DNA of 64,000 nt from JBFMFR01 sp040752025 (lineage in GTDB: Bacteria > Chloroflexota > Anaerolineae > Anaerolineales > UBA4823). This document shows positions 16,635 to 25,440 of the stretch, one piece after another (the stretch's first letter is position 1; each line of letters begins with the position of its first letter). The position numbers and the translations under genes were made by a program. The stretch is from assembly GCA_040752025.1 (NCBI GenBank), contig JBFMFR010000034.1, positions 14,145-78,144 on the forward strand, written 5' to 3'. The notes below the pieces were generated by a model that did not search any database, was not told the DNA's origin, and saw nothing but the letters and a program-made list of their open reading frames with translations.

Positions 16635-17678
16635 CTATTGGGCGGCGAAGCGCCGGGCGGCGAGGGTGAGCAGGGCGAGCAGGAGGGCCAGGAAGGCGGC
16701 GAAGCCCAGCAGATCGGCGGCGTGGGTGGCATAGTCGCCGACGGCCAGGCGCGAGAGGGTTTTGACCGGCGATACGTCCAGCAAGTAGCTCAAGCTGGTG
16801 ACCGCCATGATTGAAAGCGAATAGACGAACTGCGAGCGCTCGCGATCTTTGAAAGCGATCGAAACTAAGGCGGCGCCGGCTGAGATGATGCCGGCGACGA
16901 TGACACCCAGCAGCAGCACCAGTAGGCGGTTGTGCACCACGATCTGATTAAGTTGCAGGAGCGCCAGCCAGGCGGCGCACTGCACCAGCGCCAGGAGAAT
17001 GGCCGCGGTGATTTTGGCGTTGACGACCACACCCAGCGTGACAGGCGTGGATAAAAGGGTCGGCAAAGTATAATTGACGACTTCTTCCGAGATCGAATCG
17101 ACGACCATGCCGCCGGCAACGAAAGCCGGGAAGAACATCAAAATGGGAATAATCATCGAATAGATAAACTCGAAGGTGGTGGCAGGGCGGCCTTGCAAAT
17201 CGGTGTAACGCACTTCGATGCCGCGCATCTGGCGCAGGTAATTCTCGTAACGCCGGAGGGGGTCTTGCAGGATAGTCAGGATCAATGCAGAGGTGGCCTG
17301 GGCGCGCGGCAGGTACAGCTCCATTTGCACCAGGCCGCCCTGATCCTGCGGCACGGCAATGATGGCGCTGACCTCGCCGCGATAGTAACCCGCCCTGGCG
17401 GCATCCAGGGTTGGGTAGGTGTAGACGCGCACGCCGCGCGCTTCGATGTAACCCGACAGCGGCCCCCCCAGGGCATCAACGAAGGCCACGTTGAGGTTCA
17501 ACTGGCGGTACTCGCTGACCGAGTCGGGGTCGTAGAGGGAGAGCAGACCGATCAACAAGGCGGATGAAAACGAGGCGATGAACAACTGGATCAGGATGGC
17601 GATCAGGATGGTGCGCTCACGCGCCACGGAGGCGAGTTCTTTTTTGACGATGGCGAGAAAAGCGCTCTGAGGCGTCAT
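16635..17678 (-). CDS. ABC-2 type exporter permease
   Basis: A 347-residue membrane subunit with an N-terminal helix (ILIAILIQLFIASFSSALLIG), a large extracytoplasmic domain (about 50-165) and five or six C-terminal helices, the ABC2_membrane_3/NatB layout. It overlaps the upstream permease gene by 4 bp (ATGA). It probably forms a heterodimer with that subunit, driven by the ATPase at 19292. The exported substrate is unknown; NatAB-like systems move sodium or small molecules, but this is not specific. Confidence 0.85.
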   Translation of the reverse strand: MTPQSAFLAIVKKELASVARERTILIAILIQLFIASFSSALLIGLLSLYDPDSVSEYRQLNLNVAFVDALGGPLSGYIEARGVRVYTYPTLDAARAGYYRGEVSAIIAVPQDQGGLVQMELYLPRAQATSALILTILQDPLRRYENYLRQMRGIEVRYTDLQGRPATTFEFIYSMIIPILMFFPAFVAGGMVVDSISEEVVNYTLPTLLSTPVTLGVVVNAKITAAILLALVQCAAWLALLQLNQIVVHNRLLVLLLGVIVAGIISAGAALVSIAFKDRERSQFVYSLSIMAVTSLSYLLDVSPVKTLSRLAVGDYATHAADLLGFAAFLALLLALLTLAARRFAAQ

Positions 17679-19273
17679 CGCAGGGCTCCTGTCAGCATGA
17701 AGTTGTAAAGCGAATGCAAGATGGCGGCGATGATGAGCGCCAGGGGGTAACGCAGCCTGGTTTTGGCGCTCAGCAAGGTGACGATGGTGGTGAAAATGAA
17801 ATGGGCCAGCAGGGGCACGAGCACGAGAAAACCGGTGCTGAACAAGGCGCCGGACATGGCGCCCTGGGTGGCGGCGCTGACGGAAACAAACAAGAGCAGC
17901 TTTTCACCGACCAAAAAGCCCAGGGCAGAGCAAAAAGCGAGGGCGATCACCTGGCGCGCCGAACGCACGACGCCGTTGCGAAATAAGACGACGATGCCCA
18001 TGCTTTTGACGGTTTCTTCAACCAGTACAACGGCGAAGAGGACGCCGACCAGCATCAAATCGAGCGGCAGGTTGGAGGCGACGACCAACACGACGAGCTG
18101 GAGCATGAAGGTGATGGGGATGACCATCAGGCTGAGCAAGCCCACCGAAAGATAGGGGTGTTCGCGCTCCAGGAGCAGGTAAATGGCCTCGGCGGCTTTG
18201 CGCAGGATGGGGCGGTAGCCCATGACGAATTCTTCGTTGAGCAGGCGCGTGCCGGCGTACATAGACAGAACGAAAATGGCCAACATGGGCAAGGAAGGGA
18301 ACAGGTATTCGCGCCAACCGAAAGGCTCGCCGTTGTACATCTTCACGGCCAGGGTCAATGGAGACATGTAAGCCAGGTCGCTCAGGCCGGTGAACATGGC
18401 CGGGAACACCAGGTAGGTGGTGGTCAGGGTGGAGACCAGCATCGAAATGAAGGTGATGTCTTTGAAGGTGCGGTAGAAGAGCGGCACCATCAGGTAAATG
18501 GCAAACAGAAAGGCGATGGCCGGGGTGAAAATGGCCAATGCCAGCCAGACATTGGCGTGGGTCAGGGCGGCAATTGCCGCCGTAGCCAGCAGGGCAATAA
18601 TGATGTAGGGGAACATCTTGCCCAGGATGATCTGGAAAGGCGAGATGGGCGTAGACATCAAGACGGTCAGGCGGCGGTTGATCTTCTCATCCATGAAGCT
18701 GCTGGTGAAGAAAATGCTGATGAAGGTGACCGGCAGGATGTAGAACATGGCGACGATGACGCGGGCAAAGGGGGCGGTGGGTTTCATCAGGGAGGGGATG
18801 ACGATCTCTTCCGCTGCGGAGGGGATAGGAGAAGGGGAAGCATCCAGGTAGTGAATGCCCATGCGCAATGGAAAGGCCTGCTCCGGCTGATAAGTACTGC
18901 CGATGCGCTCCAGCTCTTGCTGCGCCAGGTAGCGCTTGAGCACGCCCAGGGCATACTGCGACTTTTCATCCTGGCGGGCAAGCACCTGGGGCCCGTCGAT
19001 GTAGGCATCGATGGCGCCCTGCTGCAAAAGCTGCTCGCCGCGCGAGCGGTCGACGGTCACCACCGTGAAGCGAGCATCCTGCACCGGCCGGGTCTCGCTC
19101 GAGATACCCAGGCGGTACAGGCCATAACCGAGCACGGCTGTCTGGCGCAGAGCCAGCACAGAGGCCGTCAACACACCCAGCAAGAGGATGACGGCCAACG
19201 GGCTGGCGCCGCCGCGGAAATTGCGGACGAGGCGCGAGATTTCGCGCGAAGCAACAATCAGGATCGTCTTCAT
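17675..19273 (-). CDS. ABC-2 permease fused to a PrsW-like intramembrane protease domain
   Basis: A 532-residue membrane protein. Residues 1-360 are an ABC-2 permease (N-terminal helix, large external loop, then helices from about 165), parallel to its partner gene. Residues about 375-532 form a second bundle with the motif pattern of PrsW-type glutamate intramembrane proteases (family M82): EETVK (419-423), FLVGE with E457, H491 in LLAHFI and HSLYN (520-524). So two domains usually encoded separately are joined. Its start codon is only 18 bp from the divergent ATPase gene. A protease activity acting on the exporter or on its cargo is inference; loss of activity is also possible. Confidence 0.75.
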   Translation of the reverse strand: MKTILIVASREISRLVRNFRGGASPLAVILLLGVLTASVLALRQTAVLGYGLYRLGISSETRPVQDARFTVVTVDRSRGEQLLQQGAIDAYIDGPQVLARQDEKSQYALGVLKRYLAQQELERIGSTYQPEQAFPLRMGIHYLDASPSPIPSAAEEIVIPSLMKPTAPFARVIVAMFYILPVTFISIFFTSSFMDEKINRRLTVLMSTPISPFQIILGKMFPYIIIALLATAAIAALTHANVWLALAIFTPAIAFLFAIYLMVPLFYRTFKDITFISMLVSTLTTTYLVFPAMFTGLSDLAYMSPLTLAVKMYNGEPFGWREYLFPSLPMLAIFVLSMYAGTRLLNEEFVMGYRPILRKAAEAIYLLLEREHPYLSVGLLSLMVIPITFMLQLVVLVVASNLPLDLMLVGVLFAVVLVEETVKSMGIVVLFRNGVVRSARQVIALAFCSALGFLVGEKLLLFVSVSAATQGAMSGALFSTGFLVLVPLLAHFIFTTIVTLLSAKTRLRYPLALIIAAILHSLYNFMLTGALR

Positions 19274-19279
19274 TTAGGG

Positions 19280-19291
19280 TAGAATCGGCGC
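19280..19291 (+). promoter_or_regulatory. Probable leaderless promoter of the ABC ATPase
   Basis: TAGAAT (19280-19285) ends seven bases before the A of the ATG at 19292, the spacing expected if transcription starts on the start codon itself. No Shine-Dalgarno site fits in the 18-bp gap between the two divergent start codons, which supports leaderless translation of at least the ATPase. Confidence 0.45.
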
Positions 19292-20167
19292 ATGGTCAAA
19301 CTCGATCACGTCACCAAACAGTATCATGATACCACTGCCGTCAAGAATTTGAGCATGCAAGTTGACGAGGGTGAGATTGTTGGCATTATCGGCCACAACG
19401 GCGCCGGTAAGAGCACCGCGCTCAAGATGATCGCCGGGCTGATCAAGCCCACCAGCGGCGTTGTGCAAGTCATGGGGCAGGACATCCAGAAAGACAGCGC
19501 CCGGGTCAAGAAACAGATCGGTTTCCTGCCCGAAGACAGCCCGCTCTACGAAAACATGACCGCCCGGCAGTATTTATTGTTTTTCTCTGAGCTGTACCAG
19601 ATGCCACGCCGGGCGGCGGTGGAGCGCATCGACCTGCTGCTTGAGTCATTGAATCTATCACAAAAAGACAAGCTCACCGGCGAGTTTTCCAAAGGGATGA
19701 AGCGCAAAACCGCCATCGCCCGCGCCCTGCTGCACGACCCCAAGCTGCTGATCCTGGACGAACCCAGCTCCGGGCTGGACCCACTCACCTCGTTTTTCAT
19801 CATCAACTACATGAAAACGCTCAAAAGCCAGGGCAAAACGATCCTGCTGAGCGCGCACAACCTGTTCCACGTGGAATTCGTCTGTGATCGCGTCGCCATG
19901 ATCAAGGATGGCGACCTGGTGGTGTTCGACCGCATGGACGCCATCCGCGCCAGCCTGGGGCGGCGCGAGTACCAGGTGGTCTTCACTGCGGAAGAACAAC
20001 TCAGCTTCGAACGGAACAATGGAAACTACGTTTTTCGCAGCGACGATATCGGCGAAATCGCGGCCTTGCTCGAAAAAGTCTCCGAGAACGATTGGGGGTT
20101 GGTGGACCTGTCGATTCACGAGTCGGCGTTAGAGGAGATCTACGTCAAGCTGATGACAACCCCGTAG
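19292..20167 (+). CDS. ABC-2 exporter ATPase
   Basis: ATP-binding subunit of 291 residues. Walker A is GHNGAGKST (34-42), the signature is a variant FSKGMKRKTAIA, and Walker B is LLILDEPSSGLDP. A C-terminal domain of about 80 residues ends the protein, as in NatA/CcmA-type ATPases. It almost certainly serves the two divergent permeases. The 3' end converges with the DUF6062-like gene, leaving seven bases between the stops. Confidence 0.92.
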   Translation: MVKLDHVTKQYHDTTAVKNLSMQVDEGEIVGIIGHNGAGKSTALKMIAGLIKPTSGVVQVMGQDIQKDSARVKKQIGFLPEDSPLYENMTARQYLLFFSELYQMPRRAAVERIDLLLESLNLSQKDKLTGEFSKGMKRKTAIARALLHDPKLLILDEPSSGLDPLTSFFIINYMKTLKSQGKTILLSAHNLFHVEFVCDRVAMIKDGDLVVFDRMDAIRASLGRREYQVVFTAEEQLSFERNNGNYVFRSDDIGEIAALLEKVSENDWGLVDLSIHESALEEIYVKLMTTP

Positions 20168-20178
20168 GCGATGCCTAC
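20164..20178. terminator. Short palindrome spanning two convergent stops
   Basis: GTAGGC (20164-20169) and GCCTAC (20173-20178) pair across GAT and include the end of the ATPase gene. There is no T-run. It may act as a weak bidirectional transcript end. Confidence 0.25.
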
Positions 20179-20915
20179 AGCTTGCCGTCGCGCTTCTCGC
20201 CCACGGCAATGCCCATGGCCCGCTTCCAGGCGTTGCCCTCCTTCCCGATTTTCTCGTGGTGGAAGCGGTAATCGTTCTTGCGGATGAATTCCAGCAGTTC
20301 CTCACGCAAGGATTGCAGATGCTGCTGGCTGATCTCCAATAACAACTGGCGATCGGCGGTGCGGCTGAGGCGCGCAAAAGCCTGATCCAGGTGCGGCAGG
20401 CATAAACCGCCAGAGGAGCGCAAGGCCTGCACCAGGTCTGGCTCGTTCAATGAAGCAGATAACATGTCCAAGGCCTGGCGTTCGATGCTCTCCTGGGCAT
20501 GGCAGGCCGGGCAGGGGCGTTCTGGACGCAGGGCCTGCTGCTCCAGGGACAATTTGTCGGCGCCAGGTCGCGCCCACTTCAGACGCACGGATCGCTGCCC
20601 TTCCAGAGCCTCTGCCGCCTGAGACAGGCCTTTCTGCACCTGTTTGAGCAGGTCTTCGTACAGGATCGAGATGCCCAAGGCATTGCCGATCTGTGTTTCG
20701 AGCAGCAGCCAGGTGTGCTCGCGGCAGAAACCCAGCGACTGGTGCAGTTGGTCGCGCGTCTTGGGGTTGAGCAGGTTGTCATCGTGCAGCATGACGCGCA
20801 ACGCCGCCTGGACGGCAACACCGACCAGGCGGCACAACGGACACCCAGACTGGGCGGGACAGGAAGTCCCGGCGCAGGCTTCGATAAAATCGTGGTAAAC
20901 CGGCGGCTTGCTCAT
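20175..20915 (-). CDS. DUF6062-like Cys-rich cytosolic protein
   Basis: A 246-residue helical protein of unknown function that resembles the DUF6062 group frequent in Anaerolineae. Paired metal-binding-type motifs are GCPLC (C25 and C28), CREH, PCPACH and CLPH, so it probably binds zinc or an iron-sulfur cluster. The C-terminus has the conserved KNDYRFHHEKIGKEGNAW stretch. It is last in the run with the MacAB-like exporter. Near its start a 17-bp palindromic repeat (20855-20871) is inserted in frame and encodes extra residues GTSCPAQS just before GCPLC, as in other small-repeat insertions in this window. Confidence 0.7.
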   Translation of the reverse strand: MSKPPVYHDFIEACAGTSCPAQSGCPLCRLVGVAVQAALRVMLHDDNLLNPKTRDQLHQSLGFCREHTWLLLETQIGNALGISILYEDLLKQVQKGLSQAAEALEGQRSVRLKWARPGADKLSLEQQALRPERPCPACHAQESIERQALDMLSASLNEPDLVQALRSSGGLCLPHLDQAFARLSRTADRQLLLEISQQHLQSLREELLEFIRKNDYRFHHEKIGKEGNAWKRAMGIAVGEKRDGKL

Positions 20916-20976
20916 GCAGTGTGGGACAGGAAGTCCCGTGCGGGACGGGAAGTCCCGTGCGGGACAGGAATTCCCG
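20855..20976. repeat. Palindromic CGGGACAGGAAGTCCCG repeats (one in gene, three in tandem)
   Basis: One copy lies inside the DUF6062-like gene at 20855-20871. Three more follow in tandem in the spacer at 20923-20937, 20941-20957 and 20960-20976 (the last with a TTCCCG arm). Each is a 5-6 bp inverted repeat around AGGAA or GGGAA. Related copies occur at 54954-54972 and 58909-58923. Confidence 0.8.
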
Positions 20977-20985
20977 TCGCCCGGC

Positions 20986-22134
20986 CTACTCCTCGAAAGT
21001 CACCGCGACGGTCATGCCCCAAAGCAGACGAGGATCCACATTATCGAGCAAGATGCGCACGGTGTAGGTGATATCGCCGCGCTTCTCTTCGTATACCTGG
21101 GCGATTTTCTCGACGCTGCCGTTCAAGGTCAGATCGGGCAGAGCATCGGCAACAATGCTGGCCTTCTGGCCGAGGGATACATCCACGACTTCCAACTCAG
21201 TCAGGTCGTCGGTTTCAACATACATCTGAGAGAAGTCTACGATGCGCATCACCGGCTGGCCCGGAGAAGCGGCCTGCCCTACCACCAGATCTTGCTCGAC
21301 CACGGTGCCATCGATGGTGGCGACCAGTTCCAGGTTAGAAAGAGCGGCTTCGCCTGAGCGAATGGAAGCGTCAACGGCTGCAATGCGCGCATCGGCAGCC
21401 GCCAGGTCATCCGCATCCGGGCCATCTTGCAAGGCTGCGAAATCCTGCGTAGCTTTATCCAGGCGCGCCTGGGCTTCCTTCAGAGTCGTCTCCAATTCCA
21501 GGCGGCGCACGGCGGAATTGTAATCGCTCTGGGCATCATCCAGCTCTTCTTTGAGGCGCTTGCGGTTGGAATCGCCGCTGGGGCGATACTTGACTTCATC
21601 GAACGCGGCGCGCGCCGCGTTCAAACGCTTCTCCATCTCCACTACCGCTTGCATGGCGGTCATGTTTTGCTGGTTGGTGGGCACGGTGTAGTTATCCAGG
21701 TTGTATTGGGCGTCGCGCACGGCGCGGTTGGCTTCCGAAATCGCGCGCGCCAAAGAAGCGCGCTGCACTTCGACGTTCTCGAACAGGCTGTCCCGCGCCT
21801 GCTGAGCCGCCAACAGTTCAGAGCGGGCGTTGGCCATACCGGCCTCGATTTCCTCGCGGTTACCCAGGCGGGCGACAACATCGCCGGCTTTGACCTGATC
21901 GCCTTCTTCGACCAGGATTTCATCCACCAGGCCGCTGGCCAAAAAGGACAGGTAGACATCATCAGCGGGCACGATGCGCCCTTCAGCTACAATCTGCGTG
22001 TCAGCCACGACAGTCGGGATCGGCGTAGGCTCACCGGTAGTTCCAGCCGGCGCCTGGCCGCAGGCCGTCACGAGCAGGGCGGCGCTGCTCAGGAGGATAA
22101 ACACGTATCCTAAGGAGAAAAGCTTTCGTTTCAT
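20986..22134 (-). CDS. MacA/HlyD-type adaptor lipoprotein of an ABC exporter
   Basis: A 382-residue membrane-fusion protein. The lipoprotein signal ends at VTAC (Cys25). A biotinyl-lipoyl half (VDEILVEEGDQVKAGDVVARLG) is followed by a long coiled-coil hairpin (about 95-235), the second lipoyl half (IDGTVVEQDLVVGQAASPGQ) and a beta-barrel. It links the ABC permease to the outside. It is 27 bp downstream of the permease gene and belongs to the same operon. The C-terminus ends GMTVAVTFEE, usual for the family. Confidence 0.9.
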   Translation of the reverse strand: MKRKLFSLGYVFILLSSAALLVTACGQAPAGTTGEPTPIPTVVADTQIVAEGRIVPADDVYLSFLASGLVDEILVEEGDQVKAGDVVARLGNREEIEAGMANARSELLAAQQARDSLFENVEVQRASLARAISEANRAVRDAQYNLDNYTVPTNQQNMTAMQAVVEMEKRLNAARAAFDEVKYRPSGDSNRKRLKEELDDAQSDYNSAVRRLELETTLKEAQARLDKATQDFAALQDGPDADDLAAADARIAAVDASIRSGEAALSNLELVATIDGTVVEQDLVVGQAASPGQPVMRIVDFSQMYVETDDLTELEVVDVSLGQKASIVADALPDLTLNGSVEKIAQVYEEKRGDITYTVRILLDNVDPRLLWGMTVAVTFEE

Positions 22135-22161
22135 AATCTACCTCTGCATTCTATTTTTTTT

Positions 22162-24558
22162 CTACTGGTAAGCCAGGCTCTGGCGCACGCTGACGCGGAC
22201 GGCGCTGCGGGCAGGGGCCCAGCTTGCCAGAATGGACAAGACCGTGATGATGCCCAACCAGAGCAGCGCCCCGGTCGGTGTGTAATTATAAACATATTCG
22301 TTATTAAATGCCTGACCAATTGCCAACACCATCAGGCGCCCGGCGGGCATGCTGAGCGGCAGGGCCACCAGCCAGCTCAACCAGCCCAGGATGAGGCCCT
22401 CGCCGATGAACAGGCGGGCAACGTCCCAGGAAGAGGCGCCGATGGCGCGCATCACGCCGATCTCGCGGATGCGCTCCATCACGCTGAGCGAGAGCATACC
22501 GCTCAGGGCAATGCTGCCGACAGCAGCGATGATGACGGCCATCACGCCCAGCAGCACCACGATGAAGTTGAACTGGCTGACCAGGGTCTGGGCGGTCTCG
22601 GCGGTGGCATCGCCGCCGATGCCAAACACGCCGCGCTGCGGGTGGATCTGCACGTGGTTCTGTTCGAAGTACTGGCGCAGGGCTTTGGCGGTGGCGATCT
22701 GAACGGCGGGGTCTTTGCTGACGGTGTCGATCCAGATCGTGCCGGTGCGGCCCACCTGGTTCAGATCGTGCAGAAAAACGTCGCGCGGCACGTTGGAGGA
22801 GTTGACCAGAATCGGGTCGAAGACCAATCCGACCACCTGCCAATCGCGCTCGTTTTTGTCGCTGTATTCGATGGTGACCCAATCGCCAACACCCACGCCG
22901 ACTTCGTCGGCCAGTTTTTTGTTGAGCACGATGGCGTAGCTGTCATCCGGGTTGAGCCAGCGGCCCTGGCGCAACTGGTAGCCGTACATGTTGGTAGGCA
23001 GGGGCACGCCAAAGATCAAGGCGCTTTCATCATCGTCGGAGGCGGGCTGGCCGGCCGGGCGCATCGTGGCGTTCAGCAAGGCCCACGACTCGACGGCTTC
23101 TACGGAAGGATGGGCCAGGGCCAGTTCTTCGATGTAATCGATGCGCTGGCCTCCATCGAGGATGAAGGTAACGTCTGCGCCCAGGATCTGGAAGATGACA
23201 TCGTTGACGGTGTAGAGGGCGGCGTCGCGCACGCTGACCACCATCATAAAGATCAGCCCGCTGAGCACCAGGACGACTTCCATCAGCACCACGCGCCATT
23301 TGTTGCGGAAGGTGTTGCTGATGGTGAGTAAGAACATGCGCGAAACGTGGCGCAGGCGCGCTCCCAGGCGCTCGATCAGGCCGGCTTTCTTGCTCAGGCC
23401 GTAGGTGGCGATGGCCTCGCGCACGGTGATGCGCGCCCCGTTGAAAACGGGGATGATGGAGGCCAGCAGCGGCGCCAGCAGGGTGATGACGACCATGGTG
23501 ATGATCGCCGGACGGGAGTAGTCGAAGCCGCCGATATCGGCGCCGAAACTGCCCACCAGCCAGGAGGAGATCATCCAGGCTCCCAGGATACCCAGCGGCA
23601 CGGCAAAAATCATGGCTAACAGGCCGTAGCAAAAGATGGTGACCATGAACAGGCCCAGCACCTGCCAGGTGCGAGCGCCGACCGCCTTGAGCACGCCGAT
23701 CTGGTCCACCTGGCGGGCGACGATGGCGTTCATGGTGTTATACACCAGGAGCAGGCCCAGCACCAGGGAAAGGGCGCTGAGCACGCCGAGCAGGTAGAAC
23801 AGGCCGTCCATCTGGTCCTGGAAGAAGTGCTTGTTGGGGTCGGTGATGAAGCGGCCGGAGTCGCGCCCGGCTTTTTCCAGCCTGGCCTGCAAACGGTCGG
23901 CCAATTGGGTGACCGACTCTTCGTTCCAGACCGGGGCGGTGATCATCAATTGATCGTAATCGATGCTGCCCACCAGGCGCTCGTAGAACTCCTGGGTGAC
24001 GTAGAATTGGGCGCTGCCGCCCAGGTAGGCAGGCTGCGAGAGGGTGTTATACACCGAGCCGCCGATCTGCACTTCAACTTCACGCTGGTTGACGCGCAGG
24101 TAGACTTTCCCATCCAGCGGGATGCCGAAGAAGGAGTCGGAGCCCTGTTCGACGGAGGCGACTTTGTCGCGCGGCCAGTCGCCGCTGACCAGTTCCAGCT
24201 TGTTGAGCTGCTGGTTATCGTAATCGGCGCGGGCAGTCAGCCCGCCCTGCCGCCATTCGGCCTGGGAGTCCAGGCGCCATTCGATGGTGGTATTGCTCAA
24301 CCCTTCGATCTGGTAAACCTGATCGTCGCGCTTGAGCACGTTGATCTGATCGTCGCCTACCGGCGGGTACACGAAGAGGTTGAGCATGGCCGGGCTGCTT
24401 TCGGACCAGATGTTCAACATGCCTGGGATCACCAGGTCGCGCGTGCCCATGATCATGCCGATGGCGGCCGCGCCGATGCCAATGATCAGCACTACCTGCA
24501 GGGTGCGGCTCTTGTTGCCCCAAATATCACGGAAGACTTTATACCAGAGTACGCCCAT
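22162..24558 (-). CDS. FtsX/MacB-type ABC exporter permease with two FtsX domains
   Basis: A 798-residue protein: helix at about 20-40, periplasmic MacB-type domain, three helices (FtsX domain, about 255-390), then the same arrangement again with the last three helices at about 665-790. The duplicated layout is typical of large LolCE/MacB-like exporters in bacteria with one or no outer membrane. The conserved ERIREIGVMRAIGAS and DQIGVLKAVGART loops couple to the ATPase. It lies 12 bp from the ATPase gene. The substrate is unknown. Confidence 0.92.
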   Translation of the reverse strand: MGVLWYKVFRDIWGNKSRTLQVVLIIGIGAAAIGMIMGTRDLVIPGMLNIWSESSPAMLNLFVYPPVGDDQINVLKRDDQVYQIEGLSNTTIEWRLDSQAEWRQGGLTARADYDNQQLNKLELVSGDWPRDKVASVEQGSDSFFGIPLDGKVYLRVNQREVEVQIGGSVYNTLSQPAYLGGSAQFYVTQEFYERLVGSIDYDQLMITAPVWNEESVTQLADRLQARLEKAGRDSGRFITDPNKHFFQDQMDGLFYLLGVLSALSLVLGLLLVYNTMNAIVARQVDQIGVLKAVGARTWQVLGLFMVTIFCYGLLAMIFAVPLGILGAWMISSWLVGSFGADIGGFDYSRPAIITMVVITLLAPLLASIIPVFNGARITVREAIATYGLSKKAGLIERLGARLRHVSRMFLLTISNTFRNKWRVVLMEVVLVLSGLIFMMVVSVRDAALYTVNDVIFQILGADVTFILDGGQRIDYIEELALAHPSVEAVESWALLNATMRPAGQPASDDDESALIFGVPLPTNMYGYQLRQGRWLNPDDSYAIVLNKKLADEVGVGVGDWVTIEYSDKNERDWQVVGLVFDPILVNSSNVPRDVFLHDLNQVGRTGTIWIDTVSKDPAVQIATAKALRQYFEQNHVQIHPQRGVFGIGGDATAETAQTLVSQFNFIVVLLGVMAVIIAAVGSIALSGMLSLSVMERIREIGVMRAIGASSWDVARLFIGEGLILGWLSWLVALPLSMPAGRLMVLAIGQAFNNEYVYNYTPTGALLWLGIITVLSILASWAPARSAVRVSVRQSLAYQ

Positions 24559-24570
24559 GCTCGCGTCCCT

Positions 24571-25320
24571 TTAGAAGCCGGTCCACTGGGCGCCGCCGGC
24601 GTATTCGTCGCGGGCGATGCGCCCGTCGATGATCTCGACGACGCGCGGCACGCGGCGGGCCAGCTCTTTATCGTGGGTGACCATGATCATAGTTTTGCCC
24701 TGCTCTACCAGACGGAGGAACAAATTGAAAACATCATTCGAGTTGCGCGAGTCCAGGTTGCCGGTAGGCTCGTCGGCGACGATCAGGCTGGGATCGTTAG
24801 CCAGGGCGCGAGCAATAGCAGCGCGCTGCTGCTGGCCGCCAGAAACCATGCCGGGCAGCTTATTGGCCTGGTCTTCCAGGTCGACCAGCTCGAGCAGGTG
24901 CATGGCGCGCTCACGGCGCTCGCGAGCGGGAAACTTGCGCGCCAGATCCATAGGCAGGATGATGTTTTGCAGCAAGCTGAGCGCCGGAAGCATCTGGAAG
25001 AATTGAAATACGATGCCGACATTCTTACCACGCCAGGCTGCCAGTTGGTTCTCGCTCATGCGGTTCACCTCCTGGCCAGTGACGATCACTTTGCCTTCCG
25101 TCGGCCGGTCGATGCCGGTGATCATGTTGAGCAAGGTGGATTTACCATTGCCAGATGGGCCGACAACAGAAACGAATTCGCCTGTGGCGATGTCAAAGGA
25201 AATGCCCTTCAACACCGTCACCCTGTCATTCCCTACCGGGAAGCTCTTGACCAGATCAACCACCTGCACGACGTGGCCGTTGCTACCCCCGTTTGTTGGC
25301 TGACTCTTGCTAAACATCAT
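24571..25320 (-). CDS. MacB/LolD-type ABC exporter ATPase
   Basis: ATPase of 249 residues heading the four-gene run. Walker A is GPSGNGKST, the signature VSGGQQQRAAIA, Walker B LIVADEPTGNLD, all typical of the LolD/FtsE/MacB group. An N-terminal extension of about 15 residues precedes the first strand. The spacer 25321-25440 upstream holds no gene and should contain the operon promoter. Confidence 0.93.
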   Translation of the reverse strand: MMFSKSQPTNGGSNGHVVQVVDLVKSFPVGNDRVTVLKGISFDIATGEFVSVVGPSGNGKSTLLNMITGIDRPTEGKVIVTGQEVNRMSENQLAAWRGKNVGIVFQFFQMLPALSLLQNIILPMDLARKFPARERRERAMHLLELVDLEDQANKLPGMVSGGQQQRAAIARALANDPSLIVADEPTGNLDSRNSNDVFNLFLRLVEQGKTMIMVTHDKELARRVPRVVEIIDGRIARDEYAGGAQWTGF

Positions 25321-25440
25321 CTTTACTCCATATCAAGCGAACACTTTGTTCGACATGCAGCTTCGATCAGGACATGCCATTAAAGATACGCAGAAATTCC
25401 CTGCAGGTTTCAAATAAAGTCGTATGAATATATTTCGGGG

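Noticed and set aside
18158..19282. 374-codon plus-strand frame opposite the PrsW-fusion permease
   Set aside because: Gly/Gln/His-rich antisense shadow.
23827..25383. 518-codon plus-strand frame opposite the MacAB-like exporter
   Set aside because: Spans antisense to permease and ATPase with no domain, no ribosome site; the minus-strand genes carry all expected motifs.
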